Assembly (NCBI RefSeq): GCF_001425825.1
Contig: NZ_LMDM01000047.1
Span: 49,862-113,861, forward strand
Origin: Rhizobacter sp. Root1238
Lineage (GTDB): Bacteria; Pseudomonadota; Gammaproteobacteria; Burkholderiales; Burkholderiaceae_C
Direction: 5' to 3'
Length of the DNA: 64,000 bases
Shown here one piece after another: positions 47,776-56,395 of the stretch. A program made the position numbers and the translations under genes. Numbering within the stretch: the first letter of the stretch is position 1; each line of letters starts with the position of its first letter. The notes under the pieces are model-generated. The model was given only the letters and a program-made list of their open reading frames with translations, was not told where the DNA came from and ran no database searches.

Positions 47776-47835
47776 CGCCGCTCCGTTCGCCCTGAGCAGG
47801 GATCGAGCTTGTCGAGGGCCCGTCCGTCGAAGGGT
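47776..47835. repeat. REP-like element upstream of the WGR operon
   Basis: Degenerate copy of the REP family seen at 31278-31398: CCGTTCGCCCTGAGC, a short insertion, then GAGCTTGTCGAGGG and GTCGAAGGG. It lies in the 141-base gap before the operon. Confidence 0.6.
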
Positions 47836-47856
47836 TGTGGCCGAAGCGTGTCGTCG

Positions 47857-48303
47857 TCAGTAGTAGACGTACACCGTCACGACGGCCACCACGGCCGAGT
47901 CATAGGTGGAGGTGGCGGTGAAGGTCAGCGCGACCGGCGTTGTGAATGAGCGGGTGTCGAAGGTGTCGACGAGGATGCGCGATGCGCTGAGGGTGTCGAT
48001 GGTGACGCCGATGCCGCCGTAGTACACCGTGGTGCCGCTGCCGGCGACCGAGGTGCCGGCGACCTGCAGCGACCAGACGACGGGCTCGCTGGCATCGAGC
48101 TGCAGCGATTCGCCGGCATAGACCGAGATGCTCTGCGACGAACCGGAGTGGATGTGCCCGCTGCTGAGCGGTTCCCCTGCGACGATGATGCCGATGTCGA
48201 ACGTGACGCTGCCGTCGTCACCACCGCCACCGCAGGCGGTGAGGGCCAAGGCCAGGCAGGCCGCGGCGGCGAGCCGCGGCAGGATTCGTGTGACGGGGTG
48301 CAT
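47857..48303 (-). CDS. Hypothetical lipoprotein
   Basis: 148-residue lipoprotein (lipobox ALALTACGGGG). The mature domain is beta-rich and rich in Ser, Thr and Val, ending VVTVYVYY. No family recognised. The ATG at 48303 begins the signal peptide; an upstream ATG at 48336 would add 11 residues. Confidence 0.72.
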   Translation of the reverse strand: MHPVTRILPRLAAAACLALALTACGGGGDDGSVTFDIGIIVAGEPLSSGHIHSGSSQSISVYAGESLQLDASEPVVWSLQVAGTSVAGSGTTVYYGGIGVTIDTLSASRILVDTFDTRSFTTPVALTFTATSTYDSAVVAVVTVYVYY

Positions 48304-48437
48304 GGGCGCATCCGGAGTCGTTGATGGGGCATCCAACGGCTCGGGTGGGCGGTGTGTTGACCGGCGAGGTGTAACGCTTGAAAGTCCGAAGGGGAATCGG
48401 CAACGATCTACCTACAACTGGGAAATGGAGCGTATCC

Positions 48438-49415
48438 ATGGTGATGGCAGCTACTTGCTTGGTCGATGGCCCAGGAGGGGCGTTTGAAGTTGATGTACAG
48501 ACCGCCTTGAAGATGCTTCATGACGCGGAGTCAGAAGGGCGCGACAAGCCAGCGTTTCGATGCGTGTTCTGCGGTGCGCCGGTCAAACCTCACGATGACG
48601 GCCCAAGCGAGCACATGGAGCACTACGACCGCAACCCTTACTGCATTCTCAGCAACGTCAAACAGAGGTCGGCTCCCAGGCGAGCCGTCGTTGATGCGGG
48701 CTGGCAGTGGTCGTTCAACCAACTTCGGAACCAACTGCAGAGTGGCAATGAGGGTGCATATCTGAAGCTGTATTCGCAGAAGAAGAATGAGGCGCTCTTC
48801 TACTCACAGCAGTACAGCGTGCATCCGCTGCATCTCAAGGATCCGGATGAGCTTGGCACCCCGGGCTTGTTCGATGCGATCAGCGAAATCATTCGGCGTT
48901 TGCCAGTGAAGCGAGACCCCCGAGGCTTCTATCGATACGCTGTTCTTGATTGGGTAGCGTTCGTTGAAGTGGTGCGTTCTTTCCATAGAGCGCTGCAGCT
49001 GTCGACCGCCGAGAGTCGGAAGGAGCCCGCGATAACCCGCGAGGAAGGGAAGGCTGCAGCCATTTGGAGAATGATCACGGTGGCGCGCGCGGCAGCAAAC
49101 GCATCTGGTCGTGCCAACCTTCGCGTCTCCAAAGTCAAGGAGGCCGAGTTGTCGGATGCCGAGTTTGCAAAACTGCTCAACGATCTGATCGCTCGACAGA
49201 ATGGCAAGTGCGCCATCACGGACCTCAAACTTGAGTTCGACGAAGAATCGAAAGACAAGGCGTTCCTCTGCTCACTGGACCGCATCGACAGCAATGGCCA
49301 TTACGAGCCGAACAACCTCCAAGTTGTTTGCCGGTTCGCCAATCGGTGGAAAGGCGACCAACTGAACTCTGAATTTAGGCGATTGATCGAGGCGGTGAAG
49401 CGAGGTCGCCATTGA
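48438..49415 (+). CDS. HNH nuclease-like protein
   Basis: 325-residue protein in lower-GC DNA. An N-terminal zinc cluster (C42, C45, H59, H62, C69) precedes a helical middle and a C-terminal HNH-like domain: NGKCAITDLKL, then SLDRIDSNGHYEPNNLQVVC. GGAG seven bases before 48438 supports this ATG. Codon use is less GC-biased than neighbours, suggesting acquisition. It may be a restriction-type or mobile-element nuclease; no methylase is adjacent. Confidence 0.82.
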   Translation: MVMAATCLVDGPGGAFEVDVQTALKMLHDAESEGRDKPAFRCVFCGAPVKPHDDGPSEHMEHYDRNPYCILSNVKQRSAPRRAVVDAGWQWSFNQLRNQLQSGNEGAYLKLYSQKKNEALFYSQQYSVHPLHLKDPDELGTPGLFDAISEIIRRLPVKRDPRGFYRYAVLDWVAFVEVVRSFHRALQLSTAESRKEPAITREEGKAAAIWRMITVARAAANASGRANLRVSKVKEAELSDAEFAKLLNDLIARQNGKCAITDLKLEFDEESKDKAFLCSLDRIDSNGHYEPNNLQVVCRFANRWKGDQLNSEFRRLIEAVKRGRH

Positions 49416-49434
49416 GGCGGTTTGATCGAGAGAA

Positions 49435-49758
49435 TCAAGAACTACTGGACGTGCGAGGGCTTGTTTCCCGAGAGGGGGCTGCCTTCTTGCCAGCCCTGCG
49501 CGCCACTGCCTGCAGGGCGGCCAGCTTCTCATCCACCCGAGCCGCCAACTCCACCGCGCTGAGTTGCACTCCCGCCGCCAGCCTCCAAAACACGCTCACC
49601 GACGGCTGCTTCTTGCCCGCTTCCATCATCGTGATGTAGGGCCGGTCCAGTTCCGCCGCGGCGGCAAGGCCTTCCTGCGTCATCGTCAACTCGTTGCGCC
49701 GTTCCTTCAGAACGGCGCCCAGGGCTTGGACGAGGAGGTCATTTCGGCTGGGTCGCAT
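49435..49758 (-). CDS. XRE-family transcriptional regulator
   Basis: 107-residue protein with a Cro/CI helix-turn-helix (LKERRNELTMTQEGLAAAAELDRPYITMMEAGKKQPSVSVFWRLA) and a short basic, Ser-rich tail. It converges with the HNH gene 19 bases away. Such regulators often control neighbouring mobile or restriction genes. The start at 49758 lacks a strong ribosome site. Confidence 0.88.
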   Translation of the reverse strand: MRPSRNDLLVQALGAVLKERRNELTMTQEGLAAAAELDRPYITMMEAGKKQPSVSVFWRLAAGVQLSAVELAARVDEKLAALQAVARRAGKKAAPSRETSPRTSSSS

Positions 49759-49880
49759 CGCCGCCGACTGTGTCTTTCTCGTTGCCTCAAGACACGTGTC
49801 AGTTGATAACATTCGCTACATGAGTCGCTCGTTGGCAGTTTCGCGATCGGCGTCCGATCCCTCGCCAAACCAGGTGCCCC

Positions 49881-50258
49881 GTGCCCGACCTCCTCATCAA
49901 CTTCATCACCCTCCACCCCGCCACCAACCCCACGCACCGCGCGATCACCCACGTCGGCCTGATGTTCAGCAGTGTCGGTTCGCTGATGTGGCAGCTGCGT
50001 GTCGCCGCCGCCATCGAGCTGATCGAGACCGATGCGCAGCGCCTGTACTTCATCGATCCGATCTCGTGCCGCCGCCGCGAGGTGGAGGTCGAACGTGCCA
50101 GGGGCCGCAGGCCGCACTTGCGCGCCCGCAACGGGACAGGCTGGACCGACGACCTGCTGAACCTGCCCCTGCTCGTTTATCCGCCCCACTGCGACGGCGC
50201 CTTTCCGCCACCGCGGCCCACCCCGCGCGCGCCTTGCAACGAACGGAACATCACGTAG
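49881..50258 (+). CDS. DUF3892-like protein
   Basis: 125-residue protein with ITHVG, AAIELIETDAQRLYFIDP, VEVERARGRRPHLRAR and TDDLLNLP, matching the DUF3892 pattern, a small family of unknown function found in accessory regions. The start is a GTG with CAGG upstream. The Pro-rich tail after NLPLLVYPP is unusual. Confidence 0.7.
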   Translation: MPDLLINFITLHPATNPTHRAITHVGLMFSSVGSLMWQLRVAAAIELIETDAQRLYFIDPISCRRREVEVERARGRRPHLRARNGTGWTDDLLNLPLLVYPPHCDGAFPPPRPTPRAPCNERNIT

Positions 50259-50316
50259 CAGTTTGGGAGGATCACCACCGCTAGCATCCATCGCAAACAA
50301 GGGGAGAGACCGTGCG

Positions 50317-51210
50317 ATGGCACTGATGGAAGAGATCACGCTGCGCAAGCTGGAGATGCTGCTGGCCTACATGGAGACCTGCAACCTGCGGCGTGCCGCC
50401 GAGCAGCTGCAAGTGAGCACGGTCAGCGTGCACCGCGCGCTGCATTCGCTCGAAGACGCGCTCGACTGCGCGTTGTTCCGCCACGAGGGCCGCGAGCTGC
50501 TGCCCACCTCGGCCGCGCTGGCGCTGGCCGATGCCGCGCGCATTGCGGTGAAGGCCCTTCACGACGGCGTGCAGGCGGCGCGCGCGGTCGGCGGCTGGTC
50601 GGCCGGGCGCATCCGCATCGGCTCGCTCTATTCGCTCGGCGTGCAGACGCTGCCGCGGCTCGTCAACGACCTGCGGCAGCTGCGCCCCGAGGTGCAGACC
50701 GAACTGCTGATGGGCTCGAACGCCGAGCTGCTGGTGCAGTTGCATGCCGGCACGGCCGACGCTGCGCTGATGGCGATCCCGCCGGACGAGCCCGACATCG
50801 AATCCTTCGCGCTGTTCGACGACCAGATGTATTTCGCCGCGCCGGTCGGCTCGCGCTATGCGCGCCTCGGCGCTGTCGACCTCGGGGCCTGCGCCGGCGA
50901 GCGCTTCATCACGCTGCGCAAGGGCTTCGCGACGCGCGACGGCTTCGATGCAGCGTTCGGCGGCGCCGGCTTCACGCCGAAACTCGCGATGCAGGTCGGC
51001 GACATCTTCACGCTGATCAACCTGGTCGGCGGCGGCCTCGGCTGCACGTTGCTGCCGGGGCGCGCGCGCGAGGCACTCGGCGGCCGCGTGGAACTGATAC
51101 CGCTGCAGTTGCGCTACCAGGTTCGCCAGCAGATCGGGTTGAACTACCTGCGGGCGAGGCAGCGCGACCCGAATCTGGTCGCGTTGCGCAGGGTGTGTGG
51201 CACGCATTGA
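50317..51210 (+). CDS. LysR-family regulator, MdcR (malonate utilisation)-like
   Basis: 297-residue LysR protein. HTH in ITLRKLEMLLAYMETCNLRRAAEQLQVSTVSVHRALHSLE. The stretches RIGSLYSLGVQTLPRL, MGSNAELL and KGFATRDGFDAAF resemble MdcR, regulator of malonate decarboxylase genes, as remembered. No mdc genes lie in the window, so the target is uncertain. Its GC and codon use are host-like, in contrast to its neighbours. Confidence 0.88.
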   Translation: MALMEEITLRKLEMLLAYMETCNLRRAAEQLQVSTVSVHRALHSLEDALDCALFRHEGRELLPTSAALALADAARIAVKALHDGVQAARAVGGWSAGRIRIGSLYSLGVQTLPRLVNDLRQLRPEVQTELLMGSNAELLVQLHAGTADAALMAIPPDEPDIESFALFDDQMYFAAPVGSRYARLGAVDLGACAGERFITLRKGFATRDGFDAAFGGAGFTPKLAMQVGDIFTLINLVGGGLGCTLLPGRAREALGGRVELIPLQLRYQVRQQIGLNYLRARQRDPNLVALRRVCGTH

Positions 51211-51250
51211 TATGCCGCCGGCGCGAGCCTTCCCGCAGTGTTAACAGGCC

Positions 51251-51748
51251 CTAGCTAGGATTGCTGCGAGTCGTGCCGAACACGTAGCCGAGGATCGATG
51301 TGAGCACAGGCAAAAGCATGTTCAGCAGAAGTAGCTGGCTGTATGACGTCCAGAAATCGCGCGATGCACGCTTCATCTCAACCAGCTTGCCGACGGTGTC
51401 ATTGACCCCACGCAAGGCATCTGGCGAGCTTGCCGCCGCGTAGTGAGCTGCAGCCTGTTTCAGCACTGCCTGCACCGCGACAACTTCCGCTGGAGGGCTG
51501 CTGTATTCGCCGTATGCCACCACGGAGATGAGAGTCACCGCCAATACGGCAATGACTCCCAGGACTCCCCAGGCAAGCCGGATCCCGAGCTTCTGCAATC
51601 CGGAAATGTCTTCTACAGGCAACCTCTGCGGCTCTGTGGTGCGGACGTCCATTCTTGTCGGGGCAGAGTCGTCGGAGGGAGGATCCAGATCCAACTTCAT
51701 CGGCTCTTCAGGATCGTCAGGATCGTCAGTCGGCGGATTGGTTGCCAT
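51251..51748 (-). CDS. Hypothetical membrane protein
   Basis: 165-residue protein: an acidic Pro/Asp-rich N-terminus (about 1-50), TM1 about 57-80 (LAWGVLGVIAVLAVTLISVV), an extracytoplasmic helix and TM2 at the C-terminus (LLLLNMLLPVLTSILGYVF). AGAGG precedes the ATG. Low GC. It starts MATNPP like the small upstream gene's MATRQP, hinting at a pair. No family recognised. Confidence 0.7.
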   Translation of the reverse strand: MATNPPTDDPDDPEEPMKLDLDPPSDDSAPTRMDVRTTEPQRLPVEDISGLQKLGIRLAWGVLGVIAVLAVTLISVVAYGEYSSPPAEVVAVQAVLKQAAAHYAAASSPDALRGVNDTVGKLVEMKRASRDFWTSYSQLLLLNMLLPVLTSILGYVFGTTRSNPS

Positions 51749-51823
51749 GCTCGACCTCTTGGCTCTGGCTTGGGAAACTCCAGCCTATGACCTGGTGGTC
51801 ATCCCTCGCATCCCCTTCTTTGT

Positions 51824-52012
51824 CTAACCAACTTCTCGCACCTCGGCATTGAAGGGGGGTAGATGTTCAAGCGTGCGCTTGATCGACAGATCCAGTTGGG
51901 GAGGTGTCATCTCGTCGGGTGCAACGGGTTCAGGTACCCCACGCGGTCCCACGACAGGCACGGGTCCGGCCGGCGGCCTGGCGATCTCTGGTTGGGGCTG
52001 TCTTGTTGCCAT
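51824..52012 (-). CDS. Small proline-rich hypothetical protein (62 aa)
   Basis: 62-residue protein beginning MATRQPQPEIARPPAGP, Pro-rich and without membrane segments. GGAGG eight bases before the ATG supports it. It lies 75 bases upstream of the membrane protein gene on the same strand. Confidence 0.5.
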   Translation of the reverse strand: MATRQPQPEIARPPAGPVPVVGPRGVPEPVAPDEMTPPQLDLSIKRTLEHLPPFNAEVREVG

Positions 52013-52086
52013 ACACCAAGCCTCCGCGTCTCCATGTGTCACGGCAGGGTATGGCGCATGGCGCCACCCGACATCCCCAGCATTGT

Positions 52087-52326
52087 CTAGCGGCGCGCCA
52101 GTGTTGCTGCGTTGCTGCGATAGGTCAGCGCTGGGGTCGCCAGCCGGGTAACGTCCCGACCGTCTGTATTGGCGGAATAGATCTGACGTCCCTTGCCGAC
52201 TTCCTCGGCCGCCCAGTTCAGAACCGTCAACGCTTCTTCGATGACGTCTGTGTTCTTCTTCAATCCCAGCCGCTCCTTGAGTGGTTCGAGAACGTTGTCT
52301 GGTATCTGAACTCTGATTTCAGCCAT
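52087..52326 (-). CDS. Small RHH-like DNA-binding protein (possible antitoxin)
   Basis: 79-residue protein whose N-terminus (MAEIRVQIPDNVLEPLKERL, then TDVIEEALTVLNWAAEEV) looks like a ribbon-helix-helix fold as in CopG/ParD proteins. AGGGGA precedes the ATG. No toxin-like partner is adjacent. Low GC. It may be an antitoxin remnant or a stand-alone regulator. Confidence 0.65.
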   Translation of the reverse strand: MAEIRVQIPDNVLEPLKERLGLKKNTDVIEEALTVLNWAAEEVGKGRQIYSANTDGRDVTRLATPALTYRSNAATLARR

Positions 52327-52502
52327 GGTGTTCCCCTTGTGAGTGTCGAGCACCTTGCTCGTGCCGTAAATGTGCCACTATTTTTGGATAAATGTTGGCG
52401 AATATTGGGGATGAATCGCCTTGTTTTTTGTCGGCCAGGGCCTACACGAACCTGCCGCTTCGCTTGCGCAAACGCCTCTTCGCGAAGCGTGGCGACGCCA
52501 AC

Positions 52503-52536
52503 AACAAAGGGCTGGATGTTCATCCAGCCCTTTGTT
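52503..52536 (-). terminator. Perfect 16-bp hairpin, rho-independent terminator for the DUF4148 gene
   Basis: AACAAAGGGCTGGATG (52503-52518) and its exact complement (52521-52536) around a 2-base centre. It lies 36 bases past the DUF4148 stop. On the minus strand the right arm ends CCCTTTGTT and continues GTTGG, a modest T-rich tail. Confidence 0.75.
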
Positions 52537-52572
52537 CCTCGTTTGAAGGAGACCCCGCGAAGGCGGGGGTGC

Positions 52573-52920
52573 TCAGTTCGTCGTGCGCGACGAAGCGGCC
52601 TGCGCCGTCATCGCCTTGTCCTGCAGGCGGGCGAGCTCGGTGCGGTATTCCGCGCCGCTGCGCCATTGCTTGTACTGCGCCAGGCGGCTGGCGATGTCGG
52701 GGCGCGTCGGGTCGAAGCTCTCGCGGCCGGCGGCGGCTTCCAGGCCGGCGCGTTGCCACAGCGCCAGGTCGGCCTGCACTTCGGCGCGGGTCAGCGTCGA
52801 CGGTGCGCTGTAGGCCTGGCTGACCGCCTTGTCGGCGTAGGTGTCGGTGTCGGCGTGCGCGGCTTGCGACAGCACGGTGAAGCCCAGGGCGGCGAGGCTC
52901 AGTGCGAGGGTGGCTTTCAT
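52573..52920 (-). CDS. DUF4148 exported protein
   Basis: 115-residue protein with a signal peptide (MKATLALSLAALGFTVLSQA, cleavage after AHA). The mature part has TRAEVQADLALWQRAGL and DIASRLAQYKQWRSG, typical of DUF4148, a small periplasmic family of Burkholderiales. A CusR-box-like site lies 78-93 bases upstream. It is downstream of the two-component genes and may be a target. Confidence 0.85.
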   Translation of the reverse strand: MKATLALSLAALGFTVLSQAAHADTDTYADKAVSQAYSAPSTLTRAEVQADLALWQRAGLEAAAGRESFDPTRPDIASRLAQYKQWRSGAEYRTELARLQDKAMTAQAASSRTTN

Positions 52921-52997
52921 GGTTCGGTACCTTTCACGAAGTGGTTGGGAGTGAAGGCATCGTAGAAAGCGGGACCGCACAGGACCCTGTCGCGCAG

Positions 52998-53013
52998 ATG
53001 ACGTTTTTGTCAG
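52998..53013. promoter_or_regulatory. CusR-box-like site upstream of the DUF4148 gene
   Basis: ATGACG-TTTT-TGTCAG matches the ATGACA-N4-TGTCAT core of CusR/CopR boxes except at the outer base of the right arm and the last base of the left arm. It lies between the kinase stop and the DUF4148 start. Confidence 0.45.
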
Positions 53014-53020
53014 GCGCCGT

Positions 53021-54394
53021 TCATGTGGCCGTCAGCGTGAAACCGAAGGTGTTGCGCCCGGCCTGCGAGCGCGCGAACACCGAGCCGCGGTGCATCAGCG
53101 CGATCGCCTTGACGATCGCCAGGCCCAGCCCATGGTTGCCGCCCGGGTTGCGGCGCGCGCTGTCGACGCGGTAGAAGCGGTCGAACAGGTGCGTCAGGTG
53201 CTGGTCGTCGATCGGGCCGCCGGGGTTGCTGACGGCCACGCGGATCTGCTCGGGGGCGTCGAGCAGGCGCCCGACCTCGACGACGATCTCGTCGCCCGGC
53301 GTCGAATGCTCGATCGCGTTCTGCAGCAGGTTGCCGAGCGCGCGCCGCAGCAGCGCCGTCTCGACGCAGCCGCGCTCGTCGCCCTGCACGCGGATGCGCA
53401 CGCCGCGTTCGTCGAGCAGTGCGTCGAGGTAGTCGGCCACCTTGTGCACCTCGTCGGCGATCGAGGTGTCGGCATGGCGCGACGCGGCCGCGCCCTGGTC
53501 GGCGCGCGCAAGGAACAGCATGTCGTTGACGATGCCCTTCAGCCGTTCCATCTCCTCCAGGTTGGAGCGCAGCACGTCCTCCAGCTCGTCGGCGCTGCGC
53601 TCGCGCGTCAGCATCACCTGCGTCTGGCCGATCAGGTTGGTGAGCGGCGTGCGCAGCTCGTGCGCCACGTCGGCGTTGAAGGCCTCCAGCTGCTGGTAGG
53701 CGGCCTGCAGCCGCGCCAGCGCGCCGTTGAACGACGCGGTCAGGTTGTCCAGCTCGGCCGGCATCGGCTGCAGCACCAGCCGCTGCTCCTGGTGGTTCGG
53801 GTCGAGCGCCTGCGCTTGCCGGCTCAGCCGGTCCAGCGGGCGCAGCCCGACGCGGGCGATGACGTAGCCAAGGCAGCCCACCGCCAGCACGCCGGCCAGG
53901 CCCAGCCCGATCAGCGCGAAGCGGAAGTCCTCCAGCGTCTGCAGGAAGCGCAGCGGGTCCTTGACCAGCACCAGCGTCACCGCGGGGCGGTCGCCGTCGG
54001 CCGGCAGGTGGCGGGACCAGGTCAGCAGCTTGCATGGGTGGCCGGGCTCGACCAGTTCGCCGTAGCCGCCGGCCATCGCCAGCGCCTCGATGTCGGCACG
54101 GCGCGGGCCGTAGCGGAAGGTCGGCACGTCGCTGACGACCCACAGCCGCACGTCGCTGCGCTCCATCTCGAGGGTGTTGAACTTCGGCGTGAGCCACAGC
54201 CGCCACTGCGATTCGTCCTGCACGCGCTGCACGATGGATTCGGCCCAGCCGGCGCGCAGCCGCATCTCGCCGCGCACCTGCTCCATCATCCCGCCGTTGA
54301 GCATGCGGTACAGCGCCCAGCCGCCGACCAGGAACACCACCGCGGCGCAGCCCGCGAACATCAGCGTGAGCCGCATCGACAGCCGGCGCGTCAC
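53021..54394 (-). CDS. Heavy-metal-type sensor histidine kinase (CusS-like)
   Basis: 457-residue membrane kinase. TM1 about 8-30, periplasmic domain about 31-158, TM2 about 160-182, HAMP, HisKA with H245 (ADVAHELRTPL), HATPase with GNLLQNAIEH and NHGLGLAIVKAI. The gene starts GTG, overlapping the regulator stop by 4 bases (GTGA). It resembles the CusS family; the signal could be copper, silver or another metal. Confidence 0.92.
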   Translation of the reverse strand: MTRRLSMRLTLMFAGCAAVVFLVGGWALYRMLNGGMMEQVRGEMRLRAGWAESIVQRVQDESQWRLWLTPKFNTLEMERSDVRLWVVSDVPTFRYGPRRADIEALAMAGGYGELVEPGHPCKLLTWSRHLPADGDRPAVTLVLVKDPLRFLQTLEDFRFALIGLGLAGVLAVGCLGYVIARVGLRPLDRLSRQAQALDPNHQEQRLVLQPMPAELDNLTASFNGALARLQAAYQQLEAFNADVAHELRTPLTNLIGQTQVMLTRERSADELEDVLRSNLEEMERLKGIVNDMLFLARADQGAAASRHADTSIADEVHKVADYLDALLDERGVRIRVQGDERGCVETALLRRALGNLLQNAIEHSTPGDEIVVEVGRLLDAPEQIRVAVSNPGGPIDDQHLTHLFDRFYRVDSARRNPGGNHGLGLAIVKAIALMHRGSVFARSQAGRNTFGFTLTAT

Positions 54395-55077
54395 GGCGAG
54401 GCCTCCGCGTCGCGCGCCTCGAGCACGTAGCCCATGCCGCGCATCGTGTGCAGCAGCTTGACCGGGTAGGGGCCGTCGAGCTTGGCGCGCAGCCGCTTCA
54501 CCGCGACCTCGACGACGTTGGTGTTGCTGTCGAAGTGGATGTCCCACACCAGCTCGGAGATCTCGGTGCGCGACAGCACCTGGCCCGGCCGGCGCGCGAG
54601 CGTGGTCAGCAGCGAGAACTCCTTGGCGGTCAGGTCGATGCGGTCGCCGCCGCGCTGCACCTTGCGGCCCAGCAGGTCGAGCACCATGTCGCCGATCGTG
54701 ATCGTGGTCGGCTCCTGTTGGCGGCTGCGGCGCGACAGCGCATGCAGCCGCGCGCTGAGTTCGAGGAACGAGAACGGCTTGACCAGGTAGTCGTCGGCGC
54801 CGTCCTGCAGGCCGCGCACCCGGTCTTCGATGCCGTCGCGCGCGGTCAGCATGATGATCGCCACCTGCTTCACGCGGCGCACGTCGCGCAGGATCTCGAA
54901 GCCGTCGATGCCGGGCAGCATCGCGTCGAGCACGATCACGTCGTGCCGGCCTTCGAGCGCCGCATGGCGGCCGTCGATGCCGTTGTGCTCGACGTCGACG
55001 ACGTGGCCCTGCTCGGTCAGCCCGCGGCGCAGGTAGTCGGCCGTTTTCGGTTCGTCTTCGATGATCAGGACGCGCAT
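54391..55077 (-). CDS. Heavy-metal-type response regulator (CusR-like)
   Basis: 228-residue OmpR-type regulator: receiver with D51 (VIVLDAMLPGIDGFE) and winged helix with LTAKEFSLLTTLARRPGQVLSRTEI, typical of CusR/CopR. Start at 55077. A near-perfect CusR-type palindrome 44 bases upstream suggests autoregulation. Confidence 0.93.
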   Translation of the reverse strand: MRVLIIEDEPKTADYLRRGLTEQGHVVDVEHNGIDGRHAALEGRHDVIVLDAMLPGIDGFEILRDVRRVKQVAIIMLTARDGIEDRVRGLQDGADDYLVKPFSFLELSARLHALSRRSRQQEPTTITIGDMVLDLLGRKVQRGGDRIDLTAKEFSLLTTLARRPGQVLSRTEISELVWDIHFDSNTNVVEVAVKRLRAKLDGPYPVKLLHTMRGMGYVLEARDAEASP

Positions 55078-55120
55078 TCCCGGGAGTTTAGTGACGCTGC
55101 CCGGGCCGGCGGCTGTCATG

Positions 55121-55142
55121 CAGATGACAAATCTGTCATCTG
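55121..55142. promoter_or_regulatory. CusR-box-like operator
   Basis: CAGATGACA (55121-55129) and TGTCATCTG (55134-55142) with a 4-base spacer form a perfect 9-bp inverted repeat. The core equals the ATGACA-N4-TGTCAT of known CusR/CopR boxes, 44 bases upstream of the regulator start. Confidence 0.75.
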
Positions 55143-55148
55143 GCGCAT

Positions 55149-55204
55149 CCCGGATGCCAATCCGGGATTCGTGCCGAGGGGACCCGGATTGGCATCCGGG
55201 CTAC
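55149..55204. repeat. Palindromic REP-like element, copy 1
   Basis: Perfect 18-bp inverted repeat (55149-55166 and 55183-55200), arms CCCGGATGCCAATCCGGG and its complement, followed by CTAC. Related to 62811-62853. Confidence 0.85.
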
Positions 55205-55210
55205 GGGGAA

Positions 55211-56395
55211 TCAGGGCGCGGCGAACGTGACCTGCGTCGCGACGATCCGCGTGCCGTCGAGCGACGGCAGGCCGCTCACCGTGGCGAGCCGGCCGTTCGC
55301 CAGGTCGGCGGCCGCCCCACCGCTGAACGCGGTGCCGTCGTCGAACACCACCGGCGTGTTGCGGATGCGGAAGCTGCGCGTCACCGCGTCGAGCTCCTGC
55401 ACCGCGCCGACCAGCGCGAAGCTGGCGATCGCCGGCACGCTGTCGTCGTGCACGATCACCCGCGCCGCCACCAGCGTGCCGGCCAGCGTGCTGCCCAGCA
55501 CGCCGACGCGCGCGCCCAGCACGACCTTGGCCTCGTCGCCGTCGAAGTGCGCGGTGACGGCGTCCACCGCGATGCCGTTCACCTTGAAGCTGCGCGAACT
55601 GAGGATCTCGGTCACCGTGCCCTCGACCCGCGCCACCGGATGGTCGCCGAGCATCAGGTCGGCGGTGCGCACCGAGGTGGCGGCGAGCTGGCCGCTCTCG
55701 GCGAGCAGCCGCACGCTGAGGAAGTCGCCGATGTCAACCGGCGGCACCGCGCTGCCGGCCACGCCGCCGACGCCGATCACCTCGCTGCCCAGCGTCAGGC
55801 TGGGTGCCTGCGGGTCGCGCGCCGCGACCACGCCGCGGATCTTGAAGAACGTCGCATCGGGCAGCTGCTCGATCCGCGTCGCGGCGTACTGGCGCGTCAG
55901 CGGGTCGTACTGCGAATACACCTGCACCGTCATGCCCGGCACCAGCGCGCTGAAGCCGCCGGTCAGGCTGCCGTCGAACAGCGTGCGCGCGCCGACGATC
56001 ACCGTCTGGCCGAGCACGGTGAAGCTGCCGGCGGCGGCGTCCACCGCGCCGACCGGCCCGACCAGGTCGCTGACGACGCGGATCACCTGTGCGGTGGAGG
56101 TGGCCTGCGCGGCACGGGTGTCGAGCGTGCCGCCCTCGACGATCACCGTCATGCCGAGCTTCAGCTGGTCTTTCGTCAGCAGCGCGCCCTGTTCGTCGCG
56201 GATCTCGGCACTGTCGTCGTCGAAGCGCACGTCGTTGACGAAGATCGAGCCGAGCCCGCTGATCGGGCCGGACGCGATGATGCCGGTGCCGCCGCTGTCG
56301 ACACCGCCGCCGCAGCCGGTCAGGTGGGTGATCAGCAGCGCGGCGGCCAGGAGCCCTGCGGTCAGGCGGCGGCGGGTCGGTAAGCGGGTGTTCAC
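55211..56395 (-). CDS. DUF5666 lipoprotein
   Basis: 394-residue lipoprotein with lipobox THLTGCGGG and several repeats of a beta-barrel-like OB module (e.g. VEGTVTEILSSRSFKVNGI, VRGVVAARDPQ-type segments), as in DUF5666. The start is GTG, overlapping the DUF6502 stop by 4 bases. Envelope role unknown. Probably regulated by the upstream DUF6502 protein. Confidence 0.85.
   Translation of the reverse strand: MNTRLPTRRRLTAGLLAAALLITHLTGCGGGVDSGGTGIIASGPISGLGSIFVNDVRFDDDSAEIRDEQGALLTKDQLKLGMTVIVEGGTLDTRAAQATSTAQVIRVVSDLVGPVGAVDAAAGSFTVLGQTVIVGARTLFDGSLTGGFSALVPGMTVQVYSQYDPLTRQYAATRIEQLPDATFFKIRGVVAARDPQAPSLTLGSEVIGVGGVAGSAVPPVDIGDFLSVRLLAESGQLAATSVRTADLMLGDHPVARVEGTVTEILSSRSFKVNGIAVDAVTAHFDGDEAKVVLGARVGVLGSTLAGTLVAARVIVHDDSVPAIASFALVGAVQELDAVTRSFRIRNTPVVFDDGTAFSGGAAADLANGRLATVSGLPSLDGTRIVATQVTFAAP

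Noticed and set aside
52260-52523. 87-residue minus-strand frame
   Set aside because: It overlaps the RHH-like gene in another frame and runs into the terminator hairpin.
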